The notes beneath the pieces were generated by a model, which saw nothing but the letters and a program-made list of their open reading frames with translations, was not told where the DNA came from and searched no databases. Source: Microbispora bryophytorum (lineage in GTDB: Bacteria; Actinomycetota; Actinomycetes; Streptosporangiales; Streptosporangiaceae). From it: DNA of 64,000 nt. Every line of letters starts with the position of its first letter. Position 1 is the first letter of the stretch. The stretch is from positions 124,001-188,000 of the forward strand of contig NZ_VIRL01000011.1 of NCBI RefSeq assembly GCF_006874465.1, read 5' to 3'. Both the position numbers and the translations under genes were made by a program. This document shows, in pieces, positions 46,309-55,218 of this stretch.

Positions 46309-47877
46309 TCAGCGGCCGGTGAAGCGGCTTCCGCGCCCGCGGCGCCCGCTGTAACCTCCGCGGCCGCCCTGGCCGCCGTCGCCGCCGTAACCTCCGCGGC
46401 CGGCCTGGCTTCCGTATTCGGCCTGACCGCCGCCCTGGCTCCCGTACCCGGCCTGACCGTGCCCGGCCTGACCGCCGCCCTGGCTCCCGAATCCGGCCTG
46501 ACCGTGCCCGGCCTGGCCGCTGTGCCCGCCCGCGCGGCCACGGCGGTGGCCGGCGCCGGGCTCGGTGCGGCTGTCGCCGCGATGACGCTCCCCGTTGTGC
46601 CGTCGGCGGCCGGGCGCCCGGTCGTCCCGCGCGGGCCGCAGCGGCCTGCGCACGTCGGGCTCCCACACCGGCACGGCCGCGCCGCTCGGCCGCCGGGCCC
46701 CGGCGATCTCGGCCAGGACCGGGTCGCCCGGCGTCACCCGGTGACGGGACGGGGTCACCCCCGCCTTACGGGTCATCGAGTCGGTGGCGCGGCGCTCGCT
46801 CGGCAGGACCAGCGTCAGCACCACGCCGCGCTCGCCCGCGCGGGCCGTACGGCCGCCCCGGTGCAGATAGCTCTTGTGGTCGGCCGGCGGGTCCACGTGC
46901 AGCACGAGGCTCACGTCGTCGACGTGGATGCCGCGGGCGGCGACGTCCGTGCAGACGAGCACCCCGATGGTGCCCTCGCGGAACCCGTCGAGGATGCGGG
47001 TGCGCTGGTTCTGCCGCTTGCCGCCGTGCAGACCGCCCGCGCGGACCCCCGACCGGGCGAGCTGCTTCACTACGCGGTCCACGCCGTGCTGGGTACGCAC
47101 GAACATGATCGTACGGCCGGCCCGGTTGGCGATCTCCGCCGTCACGTCCGCCTTGTCGTCGCGGTGCACCTGGAGCAGATGGTGCTCCATCGTCTCCACG
47201 GAGGAGGTGGCCGGGTCCAGGGAGTGGATCACCGGGTCGGTCAGGAAGCGCTTGACGAGCGTGTCCACGTCGCCGTCGAGCGTCGCGGAGAACAGCAGGC
47301 GCTGCCCGTCCGCGGGCGTGCGGGCAAGAAGCGCGCTGACCACGGGCAGGAACCCGAGGTCGCACATGTGGTCGGCCTCGTCAAGGACGGTGATCTGGAC
47401 GTCGTCCAGCGCGCACTCGCCCTGCTCGATGAGGTCGACGAGGCGGCCGGGCGTGGCGACGACGAGGTCGACCCCCCGGCGCAGGTCCTCGATCTGGCGG
47501 CCCATGGACATGCCGCCGACGACCGTGCGGGTGCGCAGCGACAGCCCGCGGCCGAGCGGTTCGAGGGCGTCGGCCACCTGCAGGGCCAGTTCACGGGTGG
47601 GCACCAGGACGAGGGCCCGGGGCCGTCCGGGGCGTGCCTTCTCCCCCGCGATCCTGGTCAGGGTCGGCAGGCCGAAGGCGAGCGTCTTGCCGGAGCCGGT
47701 CTGGCCCCGGCCGAGGACGTCGTGCCCGGCGAGGATGTCGGGAATGGCCGCCCGCTGGATGGGGAACGGCGCGTTGATGCCCTGCCGGGTCAGCCCCGCC
47801 ACGAGCGGCTTGGGCAGACCCAGCAGTGCGAACTCGGCGCGGGTCTCGGTGCCCTCACCGAGGTCAAGCATGGTCAC
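46309..47877 (-). CDS. DEAD-box RNA helicase with Gly-rich C-terminal tail
   Basis: 522 residues from GTG 47877, which has AAAGG 9 nt upstream; ATG 47871 two codons later is possible. Motifs in order: Q motif (NAPFPIQRAAIP), I GQTGSGKTLA, Ia PTRELALQ, Ib TPGRLVD, II LDEADHM, III SATLDG, VI HRGGRTARAGERG. The tail (last about 110 residues) is Arg/Gly/Gln-rich with AGHGQAGFGSQGGGQ repeats, an RNA-binding low-complexity region. It unwinds structured RNA, probably in ribosome assembly or cold adaptation. Confidence 0.93.
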   Translation of the reverse strand: MTMLDLGEGTETRAEFALLGLPKPLVAGLTRQGINAPFPIQRAAIPDILAGHDVLGRGQTGSGKTLAFGLPTLTRIAGEKARPGRPRALVLVPTRELALQVADALEPLGRGLSLRTRTVVGGMSMGRQIEDLRRGVDLVVATPGRLVDLIEQGECALDDVQITVLDEADHMCDLGFLPVVSALLARTPADGQRLLFSATLDGDVDTLVKRFLTDPVIHSLDPATSSVETMEHHLLQVHRDDKADVTAEIANRAGRTIMFVRTQHGVDRVVKQLARSGVRAGGLHGGKRQNQRTRILDGFREGTIGVLVCTDVAARGIHVDDVSLVLHVDPPADHKSYLHRGGRTARAGERGVVLTLVLPSERRATDSMTRKAGVTPSRHRVTPGDPVLAEIAGARRPSGAAVPVWEPDVRRPLRPARDDRAPGRRRHNGERHRGDSRTEPGAGHRRGRAGGHSGQAGHGQAGFGSQGGGQAGHGQAGYGSQGGGQAEYGSQAGRGGYGGDGGQGGRGGYSGRRGRGSRFTGR

Positions 47878-48334
47878 GAAATCGTGCCTTTCGTAGAAAG
47901 AAACGTGCCGGAACACGTGGGCGCGTCACTTCTGCGAAAGGACGAGCCTGAACACATACGGCAGCCGAGCCGTACCGATCGGGGCGCCGCGGGCCGGAGA
48001 TTGAAGCGGCCTGCGCCCGGGTGATGCCGTGAGCGCGTCCCGCAGAAGTGGAGGCCGCCGGGTGGCGGCATCCCACGGACGCCCGACACTCACGTCGCGC
48101 AAAGCGAAGCAAAGAACAACTGTACGGCATTCCCGCACCGCTACGGCGGTTCCGCGGAGGGAAGGCGGCGAATGCGCCGCGTCGAGAGCATCATGTCACG
48201 AGCACCGCGTCCTGAAAGCCACGTCGCGAAAGCCGCGTCGTGAGCACTCGGGGAACGACCGCCGGAACGCGTCCGTCCGGGGTGTGAGGCCCCGGACGCA
48301 CGGGGCGGTGACAGGACCGGGCCCGGTCGGCCGG
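47878..48334. other. Long leader region of the DEAD-box helicase gene
   Basis: No supported gene in 457 bp. It holds several small dyads: CTTTC-GTA-GAAAG (47888-47900), ACGTG-N6-CACGT (47903-47918) and TACGGC-N6-GCCGTA near 47954. Short minus-strand frames end just before or over the helicase start, but none looks like a conserved peptide. It is consistent with a structured 5' leader, as often found for cold-responsive helicase genes. Confidence 0.4.
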
Positions 48335-48724
48335 TCAGACGTTGAAACCGAGCATGCGAAGCTGGTCGCGGCCCTCGTCGGTGATCTTGTCGGGACCCCA
48401 CGGCGGCAGCCAGACCCAGTTGATGACCACGTTGGAGACCAGATCGGCGAGGGCCGAGTTGGCCTGGTCCTCGATCACGTCGGTCAGCGGGCAGGCGGCG
48501 CTGGTCAGCGTCATGTCGATGGTGGCGATCGGACGCTCGCCCTCGCCGGCCGGGTCGAGGTTGACGCCGTAGACGAGGCCGAGGTCCACCACGTTGATCC
48601 CCAGCTCGGGGTCGACGACGTCCTTCAGCGCCTCGAGCACGTCGTCAAGGGAGCTCTCTTCGTCGTAGGTTCCGGTCGCCGCGTCGGTCGCGGTTCCCGT
48701 GGGGGTCTCGGTCGGCTTGCTCAC
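48335..48724 (-). CDS. sufT: SufT-type iron-sulfur assembly factor (MIP18/PaaD-like)
   Basis: 129 residues. GTG 48724 with GAGGAG upstream. The first 23 residues are Thr/Ala-rich. DUF59 core: DDVLEALKDVVDPELGINVV, DLGLVYGV and TSAACPLTDVIEDQ with the conserved Cys. Helps deliver Fe-S clusters to targets. Last gene of the suf operon. Confidence 0.93.
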   Translation of the reverse strand: MSKPTETPTGTATDAATGTYDEESSLDDVLEALKDVVDPELGINVVDLGLVYGVNLDPAGEGERPIATIDMTLTSAACPLTDVIEDQANSALADLVSNVVINWVWLPPWGPDKITDEGRDQLRMLGFNV

Positions 48725-48791
48725 GTCGTCTCCTCACCTCTCGGCGCCCGCGGCGCGGCGCCGTCCATCGCAACGCGGCCGGGGCGGCCGG

Positions 48792-49229
48792 TCATCCCTG
48801 GCTCCTCATCAGCGCGTCCTTGTAGGCCATCCAGGCCAGCAGCGCGCACTTGACGCGGGCGGGGAACTTCGCCACACCGGCGAACGCCACCGCGTCACCC
48901 AGCACGTCCTCGTCGGGCTCCACCTGGCCCCTGCCCTGCATGAGCCGGGTGAACTCGTCCACCACCGACAGCGACTCCTCCACCGTGGAGCCGGTGGCGA
49001 GCTCGTGCAGCACCGAGGCGGCGGCCTGGCTGATGGAGCAACCCTGGCCGTCGTAGGACACGTCGAGCACCTTGCCGCCGTCGGCCACCTTCACGCGCAG
49101 CGTCACCTCGTCGCCGCAAGTTGGGTTGACGTGGTGCACCTCCGCGTCGTACGGATCACGCAGTCCCCGCCCCTGGGGATGCTTGTAGTGCTCCAGGATC
49201 AGCTCCTGGTACATGGATTCACCGATCAT
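48792..49229 (-). CDS. sufU: Fe-S assembly sulfur-transfer protein SufU
   Basis: 145 residues. Zinc ligands in NPTCGDE, GQGCSIS and FPARVKCALLAW with the Asp of the first motif. Accepts persulfide from SufS and passes it to SufBCD. Starts 3 bp after the sufS stop. Confidence 0.96.
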   Translation of the reverse strand: MIGESMYQELILEHYKHPQGRGLRDPYDAEVHHVNPTCGDEVTLRVKVADGGKVLDVSYDGQGCSISQAAASVLHELATGSTVEESLSVVDEFTRLMQGRGQVEPDEDVLGDAVAFAGVAKFPARVKCALLAWMAYKDALMRSQG

Positions 49230-49232
49230 GGG

Positions 49233-50495
49233 TCAGCCGAACACCTTCTGCACGTGGTGGAGGCCGCGGACCAGTGCGTCGATCTCGGCCGTCGTGTTGT
49301 ACAGGTAGAAAGACGCCCGCGTGGTGGCCGGAATTCCGAACCTGAGGTGGAGCGGCCGGGCGCAGTGATGACCTACCCGCACCGCGATCCCGTACACGTC
49401 GTCGAGGATCTGCCCCACGTCGTGCGGGTGAATCCCCTCCAGCGTGAACGAGATCGTGCCGCCGCGGGCGATGGGGGTGTGCGGGCCGATGATCCTGAGC
49501 CCGGGGACCTCCGGCAGCGCCTCCAGCGCGTACGCGACCAGCTCCTTCTCGTGCGCCTTGATCTGGTCCATGCCCACGGCGGTCAGGTAGTCGGCCGCCG
49601 CGCCGAGACCGATCGCCTCGACGATGGGCGGCGTCCCCGCCTCGAACTTGTGCGGCACCGGCGCGTACGTCGAGTGGTCCATCCAGACCGCCTCGATCAT
49701 CTCGCCGCCGCCGAGGAAGGGCGGCATGGCGTCGAGCAGCTCGCGGCGGCCCCACAGCACGCCGATGCCGGACGGCCCGACCATCTTGTGGCCGGTGAAG
49801 GCGACGAAGTCGACGCCCAGCTCGGTCACGTCCACGGGCTGGTGGGGCACCGACTGCGACGCGTCGAGCATCATCAGCGCGCCGACCTCGCGCACGCGCG
49901 CCAGGATCGGCGAGACCGAGTTGACCGTGCCGAGCACGTTCGACTGGTGCGTGATCGACACGATCTTCGTGCGCTCGTTGACCAGCTCCTCCAGGCCCCC
50001 GACGTCGAGGCGGCCCTCGTCGGTCACGGGGAACCAGCGCAGCGTCGCGCCGGTCCGCTGCGCGAGCAGCTGCCACGGCACGATGTTGGAGTGGTGCTCC
50101 ATCTCCGAGATGACGATCTCGTCGCCGGGGCCGATCCGGAACCGCTCGTCCTCGCCGACGGGGTTGCCGAAGGCGTACGCGACGAGGTTGAGGGCCTCGG
50201 ATGCGTTCTTGGTGAAGACGATCTCGTCGCGCGACGGGGCCTGCACGAACGCGGCGATCTTGTCGCGCGCGCCCTCGTACGCCTCGGTCGACTCACTGCC
50301 CAGCACGTGCAGCGCCCGGCCGACGTTGCCGTAGTGCCAGGTCAGGTGGTCGCGCATGGCCTCGACCACCTGGGCCGGCTTCTGGGAGGAGTTGCCCGAG
50401 TCGAGGTAGACCAGTGACCTGCCTCCGGGCAGTTCGCGGCCGAGGACCGGGAAGTCCTTCCTGATCCTCTCCACGTCGAAGCCGGGCGCACTCAT
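49233..50495 (-). CDS. sufS: Cysteine desulfurase SufS
   Basis: 420 residues, class II PLP-dependent desulfurase. N-terminal RIRKDFPVLGRELPGGRSLV, PLP lysine in FTGHKMVGPSGIGVLWG, catalytic Cys region in VRVGHHCARPLHLRFG. Supplies sulfane sulfur from cysteine. Its ATG overlaps the sufC stop (TGATG). Confidence 0.97.
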   Translation of the reverse strand: MSAPGFDVERIRKDFPVLGRELPGGRSLVYLDSGNSSQKPAQVVEAMRDHLTWHYGNVGRALHVLGSESTEAYEGARDKIAAFVQAPSRDEIVFTKNASEALNLVAYAFGNPVGEDERFRIGPGDEIVISEMEHHSNIVPWQLLAQRTGATLRWFPVTDEGRLDVGGLEELVNERTKIVSITHQSNVLGTVNSVSPILARVREVGALMMLDASQSVPHQPVDVTELGVDFVAFTGHKMVGPSGIGVLWGRRELLDAMPPFLGGGEMIEAVWMDHSTYAPVPHKFEAGTPPIVEAIGLGAAADYLTAVGMDQIKAHEKELVAYALEALPEVPGLRIIGPHTPIARGGTISFTLEGIHPHDVGQILDDVYGIAVRVGHHCARPLHLRFGIPATTRASFYLYNTTAEIDALVRGLHHVQKVFG

Positions 50496-51244
50496 CAGGC
50501 GGACACCTTCGACGTGTACGCCTCGTAGCCCTCGGCCTCCAGCTTGTCGGCCAGCTCGGGGCCGCCCTCCTCCACCACGCGCCCGCCGGCGAAGACGTGG
50601 ACGAAGTCCGGCTTCACGTAGCGCAGGATGCGGGTGTAGTGGGTGATCAGCAGCACGCCGGTGTCTCCGCTCGCGCGGAACCGGTTGATGCCCTCGGAGA
50701 CCACGCGCAGGGCGTCGACGTCGAGGCCGGAGTCGGTCTCGTCCAGCACCGCGATCTTGGGCTTCAGCAGTTCGAGCTGGAGGATCTCGTGGCGCTTCTT
50801 CTCACCGCCGGAGAAGCCCTCGTTGGTGTTGCGCTGGGCGAAGGCCGGGTCGATGGACAGCGCGTCCATGCCCGCCTTCAGCTCCTTGGCGAACTCGCGC
50901 AGCTTGGGCGCCTCACCGCGGACCGCGGTGATCGCCGAGCGCAGGAAGTTCGACACGCTGACGCCGGGCACCTCGACCGGATACTGCATGGCCAGGAACA
51001 GGCCGGCGCGGGCGCGCTCGTCCACCGACATCTCCAGCAGATCCTCGCCGTCGAGCAGCACGGAGCCGGAGGTGATGGTGTACTTCGGGTGGCCGGCGAC
51101 GGCGTAGGCCAGCGTCGACTTGCCCGAGCCGTTCGGGCCCATGATGGCGTGCGTCTCGCCGCTGCGGATCGCCAGGTCGACGCCGCGCAGGATCTCCTTG
51201 TCGCCCACGGCGACGTGCAGGTCACGAATCTCAAGGGTGGACAC
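50495..51244 (-). CDS. sufC: Fe-S assembly ATPase SufC
   Basis: 249 residues. GTG start with AAGGAG about 9 nt upstream. Walker A MGPNGSGKSTLAYAV, family-specific signature FSGGEKKRHEILQ, Walker B IAVLDETDSGLD. Drives SufB-SufD conformational change in cluster assembly. Confidence 0.97.
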   Translation of the reverse strand: MSTLEIRDLHVAVGDKEILRGVDLAIRSGETHAIMGPNGSGKSTLAYAVAGHPKYTITSGSVLLDGEDLLEMSVDERARAGLFLAMQYPVEVPGVSVSNFLRSAITAVRGEAPKLREFAKELKAGMDALSIDPAFAQRNTNEGFSGGEKKRHEILQLELLKPKIAVLDETDSGLDVDALRVVSEGINRFRASGDTGVLLITHYTRILRYVKPDFVHVFAGGRVVEEGGPELADKLEAEGYEAYTSKVSA

Positions 51245-51250
51245 TTGTAT

Positions 51251-51580
51251 TTACTCCTTCGAGAGCGAGACGTACACGTCGTCGCCTTCGATCTTGACTC
51301 GGTAGACGTTGACGGGCCTGGTGGCGGGCGGCCCGGTGGGCTTGCCGCTGCGCAGGTCGAAGCAGGAGCCGTGGAGCCAGCACTCCAGCGTGTGGTCGTA
51401 GACCTCGCCCTCGCTGAGGCGGACCTCGGCGTGCGAGCAGACGTCGTGCAGGGCGAAGACCTCATCGCCGGTCCGCACCAGCGCGACCGGCGTCTCCCCG
51501 ACCTCCAGGCCGATGACGCCGCCGTCGGGGATGTCGCCGACCTGGCAGACCTTCTCCCAGTGGGCGGTGTCGGCACTCAT
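51251..51580 (-). CDS. Rieske-type [2Fe-2S] ferredoxin in the suf operon
   Basis: 109 residues. Rieske ligands: HDVCSHAEVRLSEG and then ECWLHGSCFDLRSG (Cys-x-His and Cys-x2-His). Resembles non-heme dioxygenase ferredoxin subunits. In actinobacteria it sits between sufD and sufC and may supply electrons for cluster assembly (inferred). ATG overlaps the sufD stop (ATGA). Confidence 0.93.
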   Translation of the reverse strand: MSADTAHWEKVCQVGDIPDGGVIGLEVGETPVALVRTGDEVFALHDVCSHAEVRLSEGEVYDHTLECWLHGSCFDLRSGKPTGPPATRPVNVYRVKIEGDDVYVSLSKE

Positions 51581-52701
51581 CGGGCCAGCTCCGCCTCGAT
51601 CGCGGACAGGACCCGCTCGCGGATCTCCGGCACCTCGATCTTCTCCAGCATCTGGGTGAAGAAGCCGTGGATGACCAGGCGGCGGGCCTCGTCGAACGGG
51701 ATGCCGCGGGCCTGCAGATAGAAGATGTGCTCGTCGTCGAGGCGGCCGGAGGCGGACGCGTGGCCCGCTCCCGCGACCTCGCCGGTGAGGATCTCCAGGT
51801 TGGGCACCGAGTCGGCGCGGGCGCCGTCGGTGAGGATGAGGTTGCGGTTCAGCTCATAGGTGTCGGTGCCCTCGGCCTCGGCCCGGATGATCACGTCGCC
51901 GATCCAGACCGCGTGGGCGCCGTCGCCCTGCAGCGCGCCCTTGTAGGTCACGTTGCTGCGGCAGTTGGGCACGCTGTGGTCCACCAGCAGGCGGTGCTCC
52001 AGGTGCTGGTCCGCGTCCACGAAGTACAGGCCGGTCAGGTCGGCGTCGCCGCCCGGCGCGGTGTACGACACCGAGGGCGACAGCCGTACGACGTCGCCGC
52101 CGAGGGTGACCACGAACGAGCGGAACGTCGCGTCCTTGCCGAGCCGCGCGTGGTGGTGGGAGACGTGCACGGCGTCGTCGTCCCAGTCCTGCACGCTGAC
52201 GACCTTGAGCGTCGCTCCCTCGGCCACGTCGAACTCGACGTTGTCGGCGTAGACGGCGCTGCCGCGGTGGTCCAGGACCAGCACGGCCTCGGCCAGCGGC
52301 TCCACCGACACGAGGATGTGCCCGTAGGCGGTGGCCCCCGCCCCGGATCCCCGCAGCGTGACCACGGTGGGCCGGGAGGCGGCCGTCATCTTCGGCACCG
52401 TGACGACGGTGGCCTTCTCGAACGACGAGTAGGCCTGCGCGCTCACCCGGTCGGCCGGCGTGTAGGCCCGGCCGAGCCGGGCGTCGTCGCGGCCGACGGT
52501 CTCGACGCGCACCTCGGGTGCTGCCTCGACGTCCACCACGACGCCGCCGGTGACGGCGGCCGTGCCGTTGTGCAGCCCCTTCAGCCGCGACAGCGGCGTG
52601 AAGCGCCACTCCTCCTCGCGGCCCGTCGGCACCGGGAAGTCGGCCACGTCGTACGACGACTTCTCGTGCAACGTCGACAGCGGCTTGGTGTCCAGGCCCA
52701 T
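51577..52701 (-). CDS. sufD: Fe-S assembly scaffold protein SufD
   Basis: 374 residues. Starts [16 protein letters not shown]; its ATG shares an A with the sufB stop (TGATG). SufBD family beta-helix core with ARADSVPNLEILTGEVAGAG and LQARGIPFDEARRLVIHGFF near the end. Partner of SufB in the SufBC2D complex. Confidence 0.95.
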   Translation of the reverse strand: MGLDTKPLSTLHEKSSYDVADFPVPTGREEEWRFTPLSRLKGLHNGTAAVTGGVVVDVEAAPEVRVETVGRDDARLGRAYTPADRVSAQAYSSFEKATVVTVPKMTAASRPTVVTLRGSGAGATAYGHILVSVEPLAEAVLVLDHRGSAVYADNVEFDVAEGATLKVVSVQDWDDDAVHVSHHHARLGKDATFRSFVVTLGGDVVRLSPSVSYTAPGGDADLTGLYFVDADQHLEHRLLVDHSVPNCRSNVTYKGALQGDGAHAVWIGDVIIRAEAEGTDTYELNRNLILTDGARADSVPNLEILTGEVAGAGHASASGRLDDEHIFYLQARGIPFDEARRLVIHGFFTQMLEKIEVPEIRERVLSAIEAELAR

Positions 52702-54113
52702 CAGCCGACCGCTCCTTCCATCTGCAGCTCGATCAGGCGGTTGAGCTCCAGGGCGTACTCCATGGGCAGCTCGCGGGCGATCGGCTCGACGAAGCCTCGC
52801 ACGATCATGGCCATCGCCTCGTCCTCGCCGAGGCCGCGGCTCATCAGGTAGAAAAGCTGGTCCTCGGAGACCTTGGAGACCGTGGCCTCGTGGCCCATCG
52901 ACACGTCGTCCTCGCGGACGTCCACGTAGGGGTAGGTGTCGGAACGGCTGATCTGGTCGACCAGCAGCGCGTCGCACTTGACGGTCGAGGCCGAGCCGGC
53001 CGCGCCCTCCTCGATCTGCACCAGGCCCCGGTAGGACGTGCGGCCGCCGCCGCGCGCCACGGACTTGGAGATGATCGTCGAGGACGTCTTGGGCGCGAGG
53101 TGCACCATCTTGGCGCCCGCGTCCTGGTGCTGGCCCTCACCGGCGAAGGCGACCGACAGCGTCTCACCCTTGGCGTGCTCGCCCATCAGGTAGACGGCCG
53201 GGTACTTCATCGTGACCTTGGAGCCGATGTTGCCGTCGATCCACTCCATGGTCGCGCCCTCGTACGCCACGGCGCGCTTGGTGACCAGGTTGTAGACGTT
53301 GTTCGACCAGTTCTGGATCGTCGTGTAGCGGCAGCGGGCGCCCTTCTTCACGATGATCTCGACGACCGCCGAGTGCAGCGAGTCGGACGAGTAGATCGGC
53401 GCGGTGCAGCCCTCGACGTAGTGGACGTAGGAGTTCTCGTCCACGACGATCAGCGTCCGCTCGAACTGGCCCATGTTCTCGGTGTTGATCCGGAAGTAGG
53501 CCTGCAGCGGGATCTCGACGTTCACGTTCGGCGGCACGTAGATGAACGAGCCGCCCGACCACACGGCGGTGTTGAGCGCGGCGAACTTGTTGTCGCCCAC
53601 CGGGATCACCGTGCCGAAGTACTCCTTGAAGAGCTCCTCGTGCTCGCGCAGACCGGTGTCGGTGTCGACGAAGATGACGCCCTTCTCCTCGAGGTCCTCA
53701 CGGATCTTGTGATAGACGACCTCGGACTCGTACTGGGCGGCGACGCCGGCGATGAGGCGCTGCTTCTCCGCCTCCGGGATGCCGAGCTTGTCGTAGGTGT
53801 TCTTGATGTCGGGAGGCAGCTCGTCCCAGGACGCGGCCTGCTTCTCGGTCGAACGGACGAAGTACTTGATGTTGTCGAAGTCGATGCCGGTGAGGTCGGA
53901 ACCCCAGGTCGGCAGCGGCTTCTTCCCGAACAGCCGAAGGCCCTTGAGGCGCAGGTCGAGCATCCACTCCGGCTCGTTCTTGAGCGCGGAGATGTTGCGG
54001 ACGACCTCTTCGGACAGCCCACGCCGGGCGGTGGCCCCGGCCACGTCCGCGTCGGCCCAGCCGAACTTGTAATTCCCGAGGCCTTCCAGCTCCGGGCGGT
54101 CGGTGACAGTCAC
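52701..54113 (-). CDS. sufB: Fe-S assembly scaffold protein SufB
   Basis: 470 residues. GTG 54113 ([20 protein letters not shown]) overlaps the sufR stop (GTGA). Conserved [20 protein letters not shown] and [20 protein letters not shown], with the cluster-site Cys in the first. An upstream in-frame extension through the sufR repeat region was rejected. Core scaffold on which new [4Fe-4S] clusters form. Confidence 0.97.
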   Translation of the reverse strand: MTVTDRPELEGLGNYKFGWADADVAGATARRGLSEEVVRNISALKNEPEWMLDLRLKGLRLFGKKPLPTWGSDLTGIDFDNIKYFVRSTEKQAASWDELPPDIKNTYDKLGIPEAEKQRLIAGVAAQYESEVVYHKIREDLEEKGVIFVDTDTGLREHEELFKEYFGTVIPVGDNKFAALNTAVWSGGSFIYVPPNVNVEIPLQAYFRINTENMGQFERTLIVVDENSYVHYVEGCTAPIYSSDSLHSAVVEIIVKKGARCRYTTIQNWSNNVYNLVTKRAVAYEGATMEWIDGNIGSKVTMKYPAVYLMGEHAKGETLSVAFAGEGQHQDAGAKMVHLAPKTSSTIISKSVARGGGRTSYRGLVQIEEGAAGSASTVKCDALLVDQISRSDTYPYVDVREDDVSMGHEATVSKVSEDQLFYLMSRGLGEDEAMAMIVRGFVEPIARELPMEYALELNRLIELQMEGAVG

Positions 54114-54961
54114 CTTCCGGACTCCTTGCTCGTCGATGTGCTCGATGTGCTCGATGGATGTGCGGCCGATAGATCGGCGGTCGATGAATCGGCGGTCGAT
54201 GAATCGGCGGCTGATAGATCGGGACGCGCGTGCCGGGCGGCGAGCGCGTGTGAACTCACGTGGGTGGTGCAGACCCCGTCGCCGTTGGCGATCGTCGCCA
54301 GGCGCTGCACCGGCGTGCCCAGCAGCCGGGCGAAGGCCTCGGTCTCCGCCTCGCACAACTGCGGGAACTGCTCCGCGACGTGCGCGACCGGGCAGTGGTG
54401 CTGGCACAGCTGCTCGCCGCCCTTGCCCATCGCGGACGCCGAGGCCGCGTAGCCCTCGGTGGACAGCGCCTCGGCCAGCACGCGGACCCGCTGGTCGGCG
54501 GGGACCTCGCGCATCAGCGCCTCGAGCCGGCCGACCAGCCCGGACACCTGCGCCTGAGCGAACTCCGACACCGCCTCACCGCCCAGGCGCTCGGCCAGGA
54601 AGCGCAGCGCGCTGCCGGCGAGGTCGTCGTAGGCGTGGACGAAGGCGCTGCGGCCCGCGTCGGTGATCGCGAACATCTTCGCCGGCCTGCCGCGCCCCCG
54701 CTGGCCGCGCGGGCGGGCCGTACGCGGCTCTATCATGCCTTCGGCCAGCAACGCGTCGAGATGGCGGCGCACCGCGGCAGGGGTAAGCCCGAGCCGCTCA
54801 CCGAGCGCCGCCGCGCTCACCGGGCCGTGCTCCAGGATGAGCCGCGCCACCCTGGCCCGGGTGCCGCGCTCGGCACCGATGTCCATGTGCACGGGGGACG
54901 CCGAAACGGGCCGCGTCACCACGGCCTTCTCGGCGTTCTGCTTCCCCTGCACGTTTTTCAC
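54110..54961 (-). CDS. sufR: Fe-S-sensing repressor SufR
   Basis: 283 residues from GTG 54961 ([13 protein letters not shown]); longer starts are possible. N-terminal winged HTH ([37 protein letters not shown]). The cluster-binding region has Cys in [20 protein letters not shown] and GDGVCTTHV, as in SufR repressors. Its own operator overlaps the start codon. The last 35 codons are degenerate repeats ([15 protein letters not shown]), probably disordered. First gene of the suf operon. Confidence 0.92.
   Translation of the reverse strand: MKNVQGKQNAEKAVVTRPVSASPVHMDIGAERGTRARVARLILEHGPVSAAALGERLGLTPAAVRRHLDALLAEGMIEPRTARPRGQRGRGRPAKMFAITDAGRSAFVHAYDDLAGSALRFLAERLGGEAVSEFAQAQVSGLVGRLEALMREVPADQRVRVLAEALSTEGYAASASAMGKGGEQLCQHHCPVAHVAEQFPQLCEAETEAFARLLGTPVQRLATIANGDGVCTTHVSSHALAARHARPDLSAADSSTADSSTADLSAAHPSSTSSTSTSKESGR
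54133..54222. repeat. In-frame 9-bp and 15-bp repeats in the 3' end of sufR
   Basis: Two TCGATGTGC units (54133-54150), then units of 15 bp at 54151, 54166, 54181 and 54196 and a partial at 54211 (TCGATGAATCGGCGG type). In sufR they encode SSTAD-like pentapeptides just before the stop and the sufB start. Confidence 0.88.
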
Positions 54962-54972
54962 AACATCAGTGT
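54958..54972 (-). promoter_or_regulatory. SufR operator ACACT-N5-TGTGA overlapping the sufR start
   Basis: The minus strand reads ACACTGATGTTGTGA, matching the ACACT-N5-TGTGA site described for Mycobacterium tuberculosis SufR (from memory of the literature). Its last bases form part of the GTG start, implying a leaderless or very short-leader mRNA and autorepression. Confidence 0.75.
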
Positions 54973-55033
54973 GCCGTAATTCCTTCCCCGGCGACAAACC
55001 CAAGATGGGGTCGATGGAGATGCAATTTCTCAC

Positions 55034-55052
55034 GCAGGCAAGCCTTACCTAA
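55034..55052 (-). promoter_or_regulatory. DtxR/IdeR-type iron box upstream of sufR
   Basis: The minus strand reads TTAGGTAAGGCTTGCCTGC. Against the consensus TWAGGTWAGSCTWACCTWA it fits at 16 of 19 positions. It lies 73 bp upstream of the sufR start and 167 bp from the divergent ABC gene, so it could serve either. Confidence 0.6.
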
Positions 55053-55218
55053 CCTGCGACGATGAGACTTTTCCGCATCCTTTGCCTCCCGGGGCTGGAA
55101 TGGAGGCACTCGCCGACGAGAGCGCGCCTCCCGCTCCCTAGACTCGATGCCGTCGACGACCGACCAGGGCGGCCCGCATCCGGCCCGCTCCGGCGGTCGG
55201 TCCTGTGAGGGGGGGCCG

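Noticed and set aside
54114-54407. N-terminal extension of SufB through the sufR 3' end
   Set aside because: The extension is the antisense-free shadow of sufR codons and repeats; family SufB starts at [10 protein letters not shown] with GTGA coupling.
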